DNA of 17,027 nt from the NCBI GenBank assembly GCA_021810725.1, contig JAJZIE010000021.1, positions 1 to 17,027 on the forward strand. The letters are read 5' to 3'. Under the pieces are notes generated by a model, which was not told the DNA's origin, searched no databases, and saw only the letters and a program-made list of their open reading frames with translations. The DNA is from Bacillota bacterium. Its GTDB lineage: Bacteria > Bacillota > Sulfobacillia > JAJZYS01 > JAJYTV01. The translations under genes were made by a program, and so were the position numbers. Position 1 is the stretch's first letter; each line of letters begins with the position of its first letter. Positions 1 through 7,866 of this stretch are shown here, in pieces.

Positions 1-208
1 TGCCTGAATCCCTTCTTTTGGTAACTCATGCCCGAGCCGAGGTCCGACACGACCTCGTAGGCCCAGCCCTGGCGTGCGCAATAGAACTCCAGGACCTGCC
101 TCCCAGATCATACCGGAGATGCTTCCCGGTCGTGTGTTCGGGTATCAGCTTGCCCTGCGCTTCCTACCATCTGAGACCCCCATGCCCTTTCGGGCACCAC
201 GGAGCATG
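1..208 (-). pseudogene. IS607-family TnpA serine recombinase, decayed 5' relic
   Basis: Read on the minus strand from 208 down to 1, three frames together spell an IS607 TnpA. From 208, MLRGARKGMGVSDG resembles the start of the MerR-like helix-turn-helix. After a frame change near 165, EAQGKLIPEHTTGKHLRYDL (about 163-104) matches the wing, usually GKLIPERTPGGHRRYDL. After a second frame change near 100-97, QVLEFYCARQGWAYEVV and then SDLGSGMSYQKKGFR match the serine-resolvase domain and run off the left edge. The resolvase start carrying the catalytic serine (the YARVSS region) is missing, so the gene has an internal deletion as well as frameshifts and cannot be active. The family assignment is from recalled motifs, not a search. 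The remainder, possibly including the TnpB partner, would lie left of the window. Confidence 0.72.
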
Positions 209-1093
209 AAACTTGGTAGAGCCCGTCGAACTTGCGCTGCGAGCGTAGGTCTGGACGAAGAGACCGGTGTAGACGCCGTCAAGCATGTACTGGGTGGGGC
301 TCTGGTACGGGATATCGGCGTAGCCCTCGATGTCGGTGGTGACGGCGTGGCCGGCCACCTTCAGGGTGACGTTCGCCGCGGGGTGTCCGTACCAGTCGAC
401 GAAGCGTACGCCGAACGTCTCGGCGCTGCCGACGGGAGCGGCGAGCACCTTGATGCCCTGCCAGCTCGCGCGCGAGAGCGGAAAGACGGACCTGAGCGTT
501 TCCGAGGTCTCGGGAAGGGCCCGGTAGGCGACATAGAACGGAACCGGCATGCCCCACTGGTATCCCTTGCGGGAAGGGACGAGTCGCATCTCGTACCTGC
601 CCTGCTCGCTGAAGCGGATGCGCCGCGAGAAGCCTCCGGCCTTGTCGACCGGCAGCACGATGCGCACGCCGGAAGGCGTGGCGATGAAGACGGCGCTGGC
701 GTCCGGCTGGCCGTTCGTGAAGTGCGGCACGGCGCCGCGCACGTCGACGGTCTCGTCGACGTAGACGTGGCTCCAGCCCGTGTAGGCCGCGGAGCAGCAG
801 TAGAACTGGGGCAGTGTCGAGACGCAGAAGCCGAAGACGTCTGGCCTGCAGCCGTTGACGGGGTGGGTCGAGGGGGCCAGCGTCGGTACGGACGCGGCCG
901 CGGGGCGCAGGTCAAGCGAGGCGATGGTCGCCGCAGGAGCGGTGACCGGCGCGGCATGCCTGACGGTCACGTGGGCGCGGATGCGGGCGCTGCCCGACGC
1001 GTCCGGGGCCGGTCCGCGCTGGGCCCCGCAGCCGGCCAGGACGAGCGCGGACAATGCCGCCAGCACCGTAAGGCGCCAAGGGAAGCTGGACAT
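164..1093 (-). CDS. Putative secreted lipoprotein, 3' end probably altered by IS607 insertion
   Basis: A 309-residue protein of unknown function. The N-terminus is a lipoprotein signal: positively charged start, hydrophobic stretch at about 8-20, lipobox LAGC with the lipidated cysteine at 22. It should therefore be anchored on the outer face of the membrane. The start is supported by AGGAGGTGG (plus-strand 1098-1106) just upstream. A low-complexity Ala/Pro linker (about 27-75) leads to a domain with clustered cysteines (82, 90, 99, 100) and beta-rich segments. FVDWYGHPAANVTLKVAGH (231-249) followed by TDIEGYADI resembles Ig-like or carboxypeptidase-regulatory-like folds. The last 13-14 residues, from about 296, use the same nucleotides as the start of the neighbouring TnpA relic, and the stop lies inside it, so the native C-terminus was probably replaced. 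It follows the TauE-like gene on the same strand after 111 bases. Function is not recognised. Confidence 0.7.
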   Translation of the reverse strand: MSSFPWRLTVLAALSALVLAGCGAQRGPAPDASGSARIRAHVTVRHAAPVTAPAATIASLDLRPAAASVPTLAPSTHPVNGCRPDVFGFCVSTLPQFYCCSAAYTGWSHVYVDETVDVRGAVPHFTNGQPDASAVFIATPSGVRIVLPVDKAGGFSRRIRFSEQGRYEMRLVPSRKGYQWGMPVPFYVAYRALPETSETLRSVFPLSRASWQGIKVLAAPVGSAETFGVRFVDWYGHPAANVTLKVAGHAVTTDIEGYADIPYQSPTQYMLDGVYTGLFVQTYARSASSTGSTKFHAPWCPKGHGGLRW

Positions 1094-1204
1094 CCGCCAC
1101 CTCCTCGCGCGAGGGAACCGTCGCCTGCGCCGCCGCGTGCGCGACCCCTTCCCGCGAACTGCCGGAGGCTTCCTCCTGTGGTGGGCGGATTCCTGCGGCC
1201 GCCT

Positions 1205-1966
1205 TCAGACGACGAAGTAGATGACGGCGACCACAAGGCCGATGCCGACCACGATCTGCCGCAGCAGCCCAGGCTTCACCCTGCCCGCGAGGCGTCCTCC
1301 GAGCGAGCCGCCGAGCAGCGAGCCAAGGAACATCACGACGGCCGCCGGCCACACCACCAGCCCCGAGAAGATGAAGAAGACGGCCGCCGCCACGTTGGTG
1401 GCGAATGAGATGGCCTGCTTGACGGCGTTGAGCCGCGTGAGCGACTCCGTGACGGTCAGGCCGAGAACCGCAAGGGTGATCACGCCGAGACCGGCGCCGA
1501 AGTAGCCGCCGTAGACGGTGGCGAGACCGATCGTCGGCAGGCTCCAGGTCTCGCCGGCGCTCGAGCCGCGCCGCTCGGCCCTGCGGTCGAGCCAGGCCTT
1601 GATGCGAGGCTGGAGCGCGAGCAGCACGGTGCCGATCAGGATGAGGTAGGGCACGAGGAAGCGGAAGAGGTGCTCGGGACTCACCTGCAGGAGCCAGGCG
1701 CCCAAAAGGCCGCCTACGATGCCTGCCGGCAGGAGCCGCCAGAGCCGACGCTCCTGGCCCACGAGATCCCGGCGCTGCGCCAGGGTGCCGCCGAGGTATC
1801 CGGGGCAGAGCGCCACGGTGTTGGTCATGTTCGCGGCCACGGCCGGCAGGCCGACGGCGGTGAGGACGGGGAACGTGATCAGGGTGCCGCCGCCAGCGAG
1901 GGCATTGACGATACCACCGGCGATGGCGGCGAGAAAGACGAGCAAGAACTGCAGCATGGACAGCAT
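1205..1966 (-). CDS. TauE/SafE-family (sulfite exporter-like) permease
   Basis: A 253-residue integral membrane protein with about eight hydrophobic helices. Two related glycine-rich signatures mark the two halves of TauE/SafE (DUF81) proteins: NALAGGGTLITFPVL at 21-35 and YGGYFGAGLGVITLAVLGL at 152-170, the second followed by LNAVKQAISFATN. The family exports or imports small organic or sulfur anions such as sulfite, sulfoacetate and other organosulfonates; the substrate cannot be told from sequence. I chose the ATG at 1966 because GGAGGT (plus-strand 1973-1978) lies 6-8 bases upstream and the membrane protein begins directly with MLSMLQFLLVF. An upstream in-frame start at 2053 would add 29 arginine/proline-rich residues with no ribosome site. 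It is divergent from the aldo/keto reductase and followed by the lipoprotein gene. Confidence 0.9.
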   Translation of the reverse strand: MLSMLQFLLVFLAAIAGGIVNALAGGGTLITFPVLTAVGLPAVAANMTNTVALCPGYLGGTLAQRRDLVGQERRLWRLLPAGIVGGLLGAWLLQVSPEHLFRFLVPYLILIGTVLLALQPRIKAWLDRRAERRGSSAGETWSLPTIGLATVYGGYFGAGLGVITLAVLGLTVTESLTRLNAVKQAISFATNVAAAVFFIFSGLVVWPAAVVMFLGSLLGGSLGGRLAGRVKPGLLRQIVVGIGLVVAVIYFVV

Positions 1967-2016
1967 GGGAAGACCTCCGGTCGGGCAGGAGGGTGCTGGG
2001 CGGTCGGGGCGGGACC

Positions 2017-2036
2017 TCGAAGCGCCTGCTCTTCGA
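2017..2036. promoter_or_regulatory. Inverted repeat in the divergent intergenic region
   Basis: TCGAAG (2017-2022) and CTTCGA (2031-2036) form a 6-bp inverted repeat separated by 8 bases, 50-70 bases upstream of the TauE-like start. The position suits an operator or a leader hairpin, but arms this short can occur by chance. Confidence 0.25.
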
Positions 2037-2078
2037 AGTGTACCTTCCGCCACCGTCCGCGCCTAGCGGCCGGTCAGG

Positions 2079-2107
2079 TTGATCGCGGACGGTCCGAGGG
2101 GGACAAT
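2079..2107 (+). promoter_or_regulatory. Candidate sigma-70-type promoter for the reductase operon
   Basis: TTGATC (2079-2084) and GACAAT (2102-2107) are spaced by 17 bases and each match the consensus hexamers at four of six positions. Transcription would start near 2114 and give a leader of about 75 bases before the ATG at 2190. This is a weak but well-placed candidate in the divergent region. Confidence 0.35.
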
Positions 2108-2189
2108 GGAAGGTACCAGGCGATTGGGCCCGTCCGGACGGGTGGCCGCGCAGGCCCCCGCACCCGCGGGCTGGAAGGGGCGTGACGTC

Positions 2190-3182
2190 ATGAAGATGCG
2201 CACTCTGGGCAAGGACGGTCCCCAGGTCTCGGCGCTCGGGCTCGGCTGCATGGGCATGTCGGATTTCTATGCCGACCAGAACGACGAGGAGTCCATCCGG
2301 ACGATCGAGCGGGCTCTCGACCTCGGCGTCAACTTCCTCGACACGGCGGACATGTACGGCGTCGGGAGAAACGAGGAGCTCGTCGGGCGCGCGATCCGCG
2401 GCCGGCGCAACGAGGTCTTCCTCGCGACGAAGTTCGGCAACGTGCGCGGTCCGAACGGCGAGCACCTTGGCGTCGACGGCAGCCCGGAGTACGTGCGCGA
2501 GGCGTGCGACAAGAGCCTCAGGCGCCTCAGGGTGGACCACATCGACCTCTACTATCAGCACCGCGTCGATCCGCGCGTGCCGATCGAGGACACCGTCGGC
2601 GCGATGTCGGACCTGGTGCGCCAGGGCAAGGTCCGCTTCCTCGGCCTTTCCGAGGCGGCGCCCGAGACGATCCGGCGCGCCGCGGGGATCCACCCGATCA
2701 CCGCCCTGCAAACCGAGTACTCGCTCTGGACCCGGCATGTGGAGGAGGAGATCCTGCCGACCTGCCGCGAGCTCGGCATCGGCTTCGTCCCCTACAGCCC
2801 GCTCGGGCGGGGCTTCTTGACAGGCCGCTTCCGCGCCCCGGAAGACCTGCCGGAGAAAGATTACCGCCGGATGTCGCCACGCTTCCAGCCGGAGAACATG
2901 AAGCAGAACCTCGTGCTTGTCGCGCGCGTCGAGGAGATCGCCAGGGAGCGAGGCGTGACGCCGGCGCAACTGGCCCTCGCCTGGGTGCTGCACCAGGGCG
3001 ACGACATCGTGCCCATCCCGGGCACCAAGCGGCGCCGCTACCTCGAGGAGAACCTCGGCGCCATCGACATCGAACTGACACCGCAGGAGACCGAGCGCAT
3101 CGGCGGCGCCTTCTCCCCCGACGAGGTGTCGGGCGAGCGCTATCCCGAAGGGGCCATGAAGGCGATCGACCGTGCCCGCTAG
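2190..3182 (+). CDS. Aldo/keto reductase
   Basis: A 330-residue NADPH-dependent oxidoreductase of the aldo/keto reductase superfamily, (beta/alpha)8 barrel, cytoplasmic. It reduces aldehydes or ketones to alcohols, or runs in reverse; the substrate is unknown. The N-terminus MKMRTLGKDGPQVSALGLGC with GMSDFY is typical of the YakC/AKR13-like subgroup. The catalytic tetrad is visible: Asp51 and Tyr56 in FLDTADMYG, Lys81 in LATKFG and His124 in YYQHRVD. The coenzyme-binding end is present as IPGTKRRRYLEENLGA. The ATG at 2190 has GGAAGGGG about 8 bases upstream and gives the usual family length; a longer reading from 2079 would add an alanine/proline-rich extension not seen in the family. It heads a plus-strand series with only 27 bases before the next start, so co-transcription is likely. 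Confidence 0.93.
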   Translation: MKMRTLGKDGPQVSALGLGCMGMSDFYADQNDEESIRTIERALDLGVNFLDTADMYGVGRNEELVGRAIRGRRNEVFLATKFGNVRGPNGEHLGVDGSPEYVREACDKSLRRLRVDHIDLYYQHRVDPRVPIEDTVGAMSDLVRQGKVRFLGLSEAAPETIRRAAGIHPITALQTEYSLWTRHVEEEILPTCRELGIGFVPYSPLGRGFLTGRFRAPEDLPEKDYRRMSPRFQPENMKQNLVLVARVEEIARERGVTPAQLALAWVLHQGDDIVPIPGTKRRRYLEENLGAIDIELTPQETERIGGAFSPDEVSGERYPEGAMKAIDRAR

Positions 3183-3209
3183 CCCCGACTTGGGTCCGAG
3201 AGCGTGACC

Positions 3210-4724
3210 ATGGCCCGACCCGTCAGGACGGGCGTCTCCACGGGATTCCTGCGCCTCTTCGTGTTCGGTGCCGGCGCCGCCGTCATGGCGGTGGAATTCG
3301 GGGCGGAACGCCTGATGGAGCCCTTCTTCGGCTCGTCGCAGCTCGTCTGGGCGAGCCTCATCGGGCTGATCCTGCTTGCCCTGTCGATCGGCTACGAGGT
3401 GGGCGGGCGGCTCGCGGACCGCTGGCCCCATCGGGCGACGCTCGGCTACATCACGCTCGGGGCCGGCGTCTTCGTCGCCCTCCTGCCGCTGATGGCCGAG
3501 CCCCTCCTGCGGGCGATGGTGGGCGGCCTCCTCGATACGCCGGCGGGCGTGGTGATCGCGTCGCTCTTCGGCACCGTGCTGCTCTTCATGCCGCCCGTGG
3601 CGGCGCTCGGCGTCGCGAGTCCTTTCGCCATCCGGCTGGCCGCCGCGGGCGACGAGACGTCCGGGCGTCGCGCCGGCTCGCTCTACGCGTTCTCGACGCT
3701 CGGCAGTCTCCTCGGAACCTTTCTGCCCGCCTTCTGGATCATCCCGAGCTTCGGCGTGCGCGCGACCTTCTGGCTCTCGGCCGCTCTCTTGATCGTGCTG
3801 GGCGTGCTGATGGCGAGGCGCCTCGCCTTCGGCCTCCTCGTGCTGTTGCCCGCCCTGCTGCCCCTCGTCCAGTCGCCGCTTCTCAAGCCGATGCCGGGCC
3901 TGATCGGCGAGTGGCAGACGCCGTACCAGTTCGCGGAGGTCTACCGCCTGCCGACCGGCGAGACGGCGCTTTCGGTGAACGACGCGGCTGGCATCCAGTC
4001 GGTCTACACGAAGCGGCGCCTGACGGGCCTCTACTACGACGCATACCTCGTGCTGCCGTTCCTCTTCCCGAAGGGGACCACCGTCAGATCGCTCCTGATC
4101 GGCATGGCCGCCGGCACCATTCCGACCATGCTGCAGCGCGATGTCGGCCCGTACCGCAAGGTGGACCTGACGGGAGTCGAGATCGATCCGACCCTCGTAT
4201 CTCTCGGCCGGCGCTACTTCCACCTCACGCCGGACGCGGCGAAGGTGATGAACGAGGACGGCCGCGTCTACCTCGAGACCAGCCAGAGCCGCTATCGGCT
4301 GATGATCGTCGACGCCTACAGCCAGGAGATCTACATCCCGTTCTACCTGACGACGCGGCAGTTCTTCGCGCTCTGCCGCTCCCACCTGACAGGCGACGGC
4401 GTGCTGGCGCTCAACGTGAACGCCGTCTCGAGCCACGCCGCCCTCCTGCAGGCCATCGAGCGCACGGCGATGACCGTGTTCCCTTACGTCTACGTCTCGC
4501 GCGCTCCCGGACTCTACAACAGGCTGATCGTGGCGAGCCTGCGGCCGATCGCGCTGCCGGCGCAGGCGGCCCTGCCGGGCTACCTCCAGCCGGTCGCCGA
4601 GGGACTCTCGGCCACGTGGCGACGGCCGCGGCCCGGACCTGGCCTCGTGCTGACGGACAACAGGGCGCCTGTCGAGACGCTGACGGACCAGATGATCCTG
4701 GACCGCCTCGGCCAGATTCTGTAA
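3210..4724 (+). CDS. Membrane protein with spermidine-synthase-like domain
   Basis: A 504-residue two-part protein. Residues about 12-220 contain roughly six hydrophobic helices. From about 235 on there is a soluble Rossmann domain of the spermidine-synthase/methyltransferase type. Visible elements are LLIGMAAGTIPTML (295-308) at the nucleotide loop, GVEIDP (322-327) with the acidic ribose-binding residue, NEDGRVYL (348-355), and VDAYSQEIYIPFYLTTRQFF (367-386). The end LTDNRAPVETL is typical of this group. In true spermidine synthases the loop is GGG(D/E)G and the catalytic segment is a DSTDP-like motif; neither is seen, so making spermidine is uncertain and the real product is unknown. The start may instead be the GTG at 3204, but GAGAG at 3198-3202 suits the ATG at 3210. 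It sits between the reductase and the hydrolase in one probable operon. Confidence 0.85.
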   Translation: MARPVRTGVSTGFLRLFVFGAGAAVMAVEFGAERLMEPFFGSSQLVWASLIGLILLALSIGYEVGGRLADRWPHRATLGYITLGAGVFVALLPLMAEPLLRAMVGGLLDTPAGVVIASLFGTVLLFMPPVAALGVASPFAIRLAAAGDETSGRRAGSLYAFSTLGSLLGTFLPAFWIIPSFGVRATFWLSAALLIVLGVLMARRLAFGLLVLLPALLPLVQSPLLKPMPGLIGEWQTPYQFAEVYRLPTGETALSVNDAAGIQSVYTKRRLTGLYYDAYLVLPFLFPKGTTVRSLLIGMAAGTIPTMLQRDVGPYRKVDLTGVEIDPTLVSLGRRYFHLTPDAAKVMNEDGRVYLETSQSRYRLMIVDAYSQEIYIPFYLTTRQFFALCRSHLTGDGVLALNVNAVSSHAALLQAIERTAMTVFPYVYVSRAPGLYNRLIVASLRPIALPAQAALPGYLQPVAEGLSATWRRPRPGPGLVLTDNRAPVETLTDQMILDRLGQIL

Positions 4725-4768
4725 GCTGTCAGCAGCACCGGATCCGCGCAGGGGCCGAGGTGGGCGAT

Positions 4769-5800
4769 GTGCGCCGCTGGCTCGACGGCAACCTGGAGTT
4801 CGTGCTCTGGATTCTCCTGCCGCTCGTCGTTGCGCCTCTCGTGCTCGGGACGGCCGTCAGCCTGTTCTGGCCGTCCCTGGTGCCGTCGGCGCACGGCGTG
4901 CGCGTCCTGCCGCTCTGGATTCCGGCGGTCGGGGCGGCCGCCGCATGGCTCATCCTGATCGCGACAGGACGCCGTCCGGCGTCGCCCTGGGTGATGCGCG
5001 TTTATCTAGGCCTGATCGGCCTCGTTGCGGGCCTCTATATCGCGGGCATGCTGCCCGCTGGCCTGCCGGCAGAGCTCGGGCAACTGGCGCCACTGGTCCT
5101 GGCCATCGGCCTGCCCCTGATCTGGGCCGCGGTCCGCCGCGGTGTCGCGTCGGCGGCGCAGGAACGCCTTGCCGATCCTGCCGTCGTCTGCGTCGCGGGC
5201 ATGCGGGAGCCGCTCGAGGTCTGGCATGGCCTCACGCCGCTTTTGCGGCGCCTAGGGCCTGTGAAGGCGCTGGCGCTGCCCGGCTTCGGCCCGGCGCCGG
5301 CGCCGCGGCAACCGCTCGACATCTCAGGGCAGATCCGCTGGCTCGAGGGGGAACTCGGCGAGCGGGCGGCGGTGCTGGTGGGGCATTCCTACGGGGCGCA
5401 CCTGGCCTTGCGCTATGCCATGTTGCGCCCCGAGCGGGTCCGGGCGCTCATCCTGATCGCACCGGCCCTTCTCCGCGTTGGCGAGACGCCGCCCCGACCG
5501 GCCAGGCTCCCCGTGCCCTGGCTCGAGCGGAGCCTGCTCGACCTGCCGGCTGAGCCGCCAGGCATGCCGGTCTGCCTCGTCTACGGCGAACGCGATTCCC
5601 TCGTCCCCGCGGCCTGGGCCCCCGAGGTGGCCAGATGCCTCGGAGCGGAACTCCACGTCGTACCGGGCATGGGCCATCTCTTCACGCCGCAGGTCGGGCG
5701 GTTGCGCGCGATCCTCCTGCCGTTTCTCGGTCGACTGACGCCGACCGATGCGGCCGGTGCCTCCCGAGATTCGCTTCCGGGCGGGATCGGCGGGTCCTGA
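4769..5800 (+). CDS. Membrane-anchored alpha/beta hydrolase
   Basis: A 343-residue protein. Four hydrophobic helices (about 11-33, 47-66, 77-97, 105-122) precede a compact alpha/beta hydrolase domain (about 137-322). The catalytic residues are visible: nucleophile Ser207 in GHSYG, Asp276 in YGERDSLVP and His303 in GMGH. GMREP near 144-148 may supply the oxyanion turn. Enzymes of this fold cleave esters, amides or thioesters; the substrate is unknown. By counting helices the catalytic domain probably faces the cytoplasm, but this is not certain. I chose the GTG at 4769 because GAGGTGGG (4757-4764) lies a few bases upstream; GTG 4760 is the alternative. The gene follows the synthase-like gene by 44 bases. 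The last 20 residues after the domain look like a disordered tail. Confidence 0.85.
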   Translation: MRRWLDGNLEFVLWILLPLVVAPLVLGTAVSLFWPSLVPSAHGVRVLPLWIPAVGAAAAWLILIATGRRPASPWVMRVYLGLIGLVAGLYIAGMLPAGLPAELGQLAPLVLAIGLPLIWAAVRRGVASAAQERLADPAVVCVAGMREPLEVWHGLTPLLRRLGPVKALALPGFGPAPAPRQPLDISGQIRWLEGELGERAAVLVGHSYGAHLALRYAMLRPERVRALILIAPALLRVGETPPRPARLPVPWLERSLLDLPAEPPGMPVCLVYGERDSLVPAAWAPEVARCLGAELHVVPGMGHLFTPQVGRLRAILLPFLGRLTPTDAAGASRDSLPGGIGGS

Positions 5801-6038
5801 ACCTCCGCGGGCAGACGCGCTGAGAGGCGGGGTGGGCGGCCAGGCGTTGCCGCAAGGGTGCCGTGGCCCGCAGAATGCGGCGACGGACAAAAGCCTGCGG
5901 GGACAGACGAAGAATTTGGCAGATCGGGGACGCGGGGTGGAGGAGCGGTCCGGGCTCCGACACGAGGCGCCAACGCGCCGTGCGCACAGCGCACCGGCTC
6001 GCTTTGCGCTACCCGCGCCAAGACAGGAGGGGAGTCTT
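5801..6038 (+). other. Gene-free leader before the S53 peptidase
   Basis: These 238 bases separate the hydrolase stop from the peptidase start. They contain two short inverted repeats, GCCGCA/TGCGGC (5849-5854, 5876-5881) and GTGCGC-ACA-GCGCAC (5980-5994). The second could fold as a small hairpin in the peptidase leader. I found no convincing -35/-10 pair and no terminator with a U tract, so it is open whether the peptidase is transcribed separately. The long in-frame extension through this stretch has no family similarity. Confidence 0.4.
6025..6034 (+). promoter_or_regulatory. Ribosome binding site fixing a TTG start
   Basis: AGGAGGGGAG lies immediately upstream of TTG 6039 and is the best ribosome site in the region. 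It places translation at the TTG directly before a clean secretion signal and excludes the upstream ATG starts in the same frame. Confidence 0.75.
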
Positions 6039-7844
6039 TTGCGCAGACTGCTTCGGTCCGTGACACGCGGCGCCGCCGTCTCGCTCGCATGCACCCTTGT
6101 CGCGGCATTCGGGCTCGCGGAAACGGCCGGCGCCGCAGCCACCGGCACGACCTGGGTGCCGACCGCGACCAGGGCGGTGCAGCTCCAGAGCGCCACGGAT
6201 CTCGGGCCCCTGGCGTCCGGGACCGAGATCCACATCACCGTAGGCCTCGCGCTGCAGAACGAGACGGCGCTGCAGAACTTCATCGCCGACGCGTCGAACC
6301 CGGCTTCGCCAGACTTCGGCGACGCCTACAGGCCGTCGGGCTTCACGGCGGCCTTCGGCCCGTCGTCCGCCACGGCGGCGGCGGTCGCGTCCTACCTCGC
6401 GAACGAGGGCTTCACCAATGTCACGGTATCTCCGAACCGCATCCTGGTCACCGCGGACGGCACGGCGCAAGACGCCGAGCGGGCCTTCGACACGCCGCTC
6501 GAGGCGTACAGCCAGTTCGGACGCAGCGTCTACGCCAACACCGGGCCCGCGATGGTGCCGTCGACACTCTCGGGCGTGGTGGCGGTGCTCGGGCTGACGA
6601 ACGCTTTGCGCTTCTCCTACGAGCCCATGCAGGCGTCAGGGACTTCATCGACGTCGCTCCCGAACTACCCGGCGGTCTACAGTCCGGAGGGCTTCTGGAC
6701 GGCGTATCAGGCCCAGAACCAGCCGACCGGCGCCCAGACCAGCATCGCCACCTTCGCGGAGGGCGACCTCACGCGACCGCTTGAAAACCTGCGCACGGAG
6801 GAGCAGCTGAACCACCTGCCGCAGGTGCCGGTGACGGTGGAGCAGGTCGGCCTCGCGAGTCCCGACACGTCGGGCAACCTCGAGTGGGACCTCGACAGCC
6901 AGTTCGCGACGGGCATGGCCCAAAGCGTCTCCCGCTTCTACTTCTACGACACCACGTCCCTGACCGACTCGGACCTCGCGAGAGCGTTCAACGCCTTCGC
7001 GAGCCAGGATCTCGCGAAGGCGGGCAGCGCCTCTCTCGGCGAGTGCGAGGCCTTCCCCTACCTCGACGGCTCGATGCTGATCGACGACGAGATCTTCGCG
7101 GAGGCGGCGGCCCAGGGGCAGACGCTGTTCGCGAGCTCCGGCGACACCGGCGCCAGCTGCGCCGCCGCGGGCACGAACGGCGTGCCGGGCTCGGGTGCGC
7201 CGATGGTGAACTACCCCGCCTCCTCGCCCTACGTCGTCGCGGTGGGCGGCACGACGCTCCTGACGAACTCCGATGGCAGCTATGACGAGGAGCTCTCGTG
7301 GTACGCCGGCGGCGGTGGGCTTAGCCAGCTCGAGAGCGCCGCCTACTGGCAGAAGGAAGTCCTGCCGATCCAGTCCGGGACGGTGGGCGACCGCGGCGTG
7401 CCGGACATCGCGATGGACGCGGACCCGGAGTCCGGGGCCAACGTCTACAGCCAGAGCAATGGCGGCTTCATCGGGGTGGGCGGCACGAGCCTTTCCGCGC
7501 CGCTCGCGCTCGGCGTCTGGGCGAGGATCGAGTCGCTCTACGGCAACAGGCTCGGCTTCGCGGCGCCGGTGCTCTACGACGTCTACATGGCGGGCTCGTG
7601 TCAGACCAACCTTACGACGCTTGAGGACATCTGCACGACGCCGGCGTTCCACGCGCCCGTCGCCGGCGACAACGCCCCATACCCCGAGACGCCCGGCTAC
7701 AACTACGACACGGGGCTCGGCACCTTCGACGTGCAGGCGATGATGTCCGCCATCCGGCCGTTCGTGCCGGCGGCGAATCCCCAGCCGCCCGGAGGTCCCG
7801 CGCCCGCCCCGACCCCGCCGCCCGGCGGGCCGAAGCCCCACTGA
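6039..7844 (+). CDS. Secreted sedolisin-type (S53, kumamolisin-like) serine-carboxyl peptidase
   Basis: A 601-residue preproenzyme, most likely exported and active outside the cell; family members are usually acid-active. A signal peptide (1-33) has basic residues, a hydrophobic core and an AGAAA cleavage region. The pro-kumamolisin activation domain spans about 40-190, and the catalytic domain starts near 205. The S53 catalytic set is complete: Glu282 and Asp286 in LEWDLDSQ, oxyanion Asp369 in ASSGDTGAS, and Ser484 in GGTSLSAP. The calcium-site segment YNYDTGLGTFD is near 555-564. The last 20 residues are a proline/glycine tail that might span or stick to the cell wall. The TTG start is set by AGGAGG 8 bases upstream. 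Whether it belongs to the preceding operon is unclear. The downstream hairpin probably ends its transcript. Confidence 0.95.
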   Translation: MRRLLRSVTRGAAVSLACTLVAAFGLAETAGAAATGTTWVPTATRAVQLQSATDLGPLASGTEIHITVGLALQNETALQNFIADASNPASPDFGDAYRPSGFTAAFGPSSATAAAVASYLANEGFTNVTVSPNRILVTADGTAQDAERAFDTPLEAYSQFGRSVYANTGPAMVPSTLSGVVAVLGLTNALRFSYEPMQASGTSSTSLPNYPAVYSPEGFWTAYQAQNQPTGAQTSIATFAEGDLTRPLENLRTEEQLNHLPQVPVTVEQVGLASPDTSGNLEWDLDSQFATGMAQSVSRFYFYDTTSLTDSDLARAFNAFASQDLAKAGSASLGECEAFPYLDGSMLIDDEIFAEAAAQGQTLFASSGDTGASCAAAGTNGVPGSGAPMVNYPASSPYVVAVGGTTLLTNSDGSYDEELSWYAGGGGLSQLESAAYWQKEVLPIQSGTVGDRGVPDIAMDADPESGANVYSQSNGGFIGVGGTSLSAPLALGVWARIESLYGNRLGFAAPVLYDVYMAGSCQTNLTTLEDICTTPAFHAPVAGDNAPYPETPGYNYDTGLGTFDVQAMMSAIRPFVPAANPQPPGGPAPAPTPPPGGPKPH

Positions 7845-7866
7845 GCCATTCAAGGCAAGTCGGCGA

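Noticed and set aside
183..196. TGCCC-TTTC-GGGCA hairpin as an IS end
   Set aside because: A 5-bp stem is too short, and IS607 elements are not defined by terminal hairpins.
74..1408. A 444-residue open frame on the plus strand
   Set aside because: It is antisense to the lipoprotein and TauE-like genes, is low in complexity and has no ribosome site or recognisable motif.
912..4436. A 1174-residue open frame on the minus strand
   Set aside because: It lies antisense to the reductase and synthase-like genes and overlaps the TauE-like gene in another frame. The composition is Arg/Glu/His/Asp-rich shadow coding with no domain; it reflects high GC.
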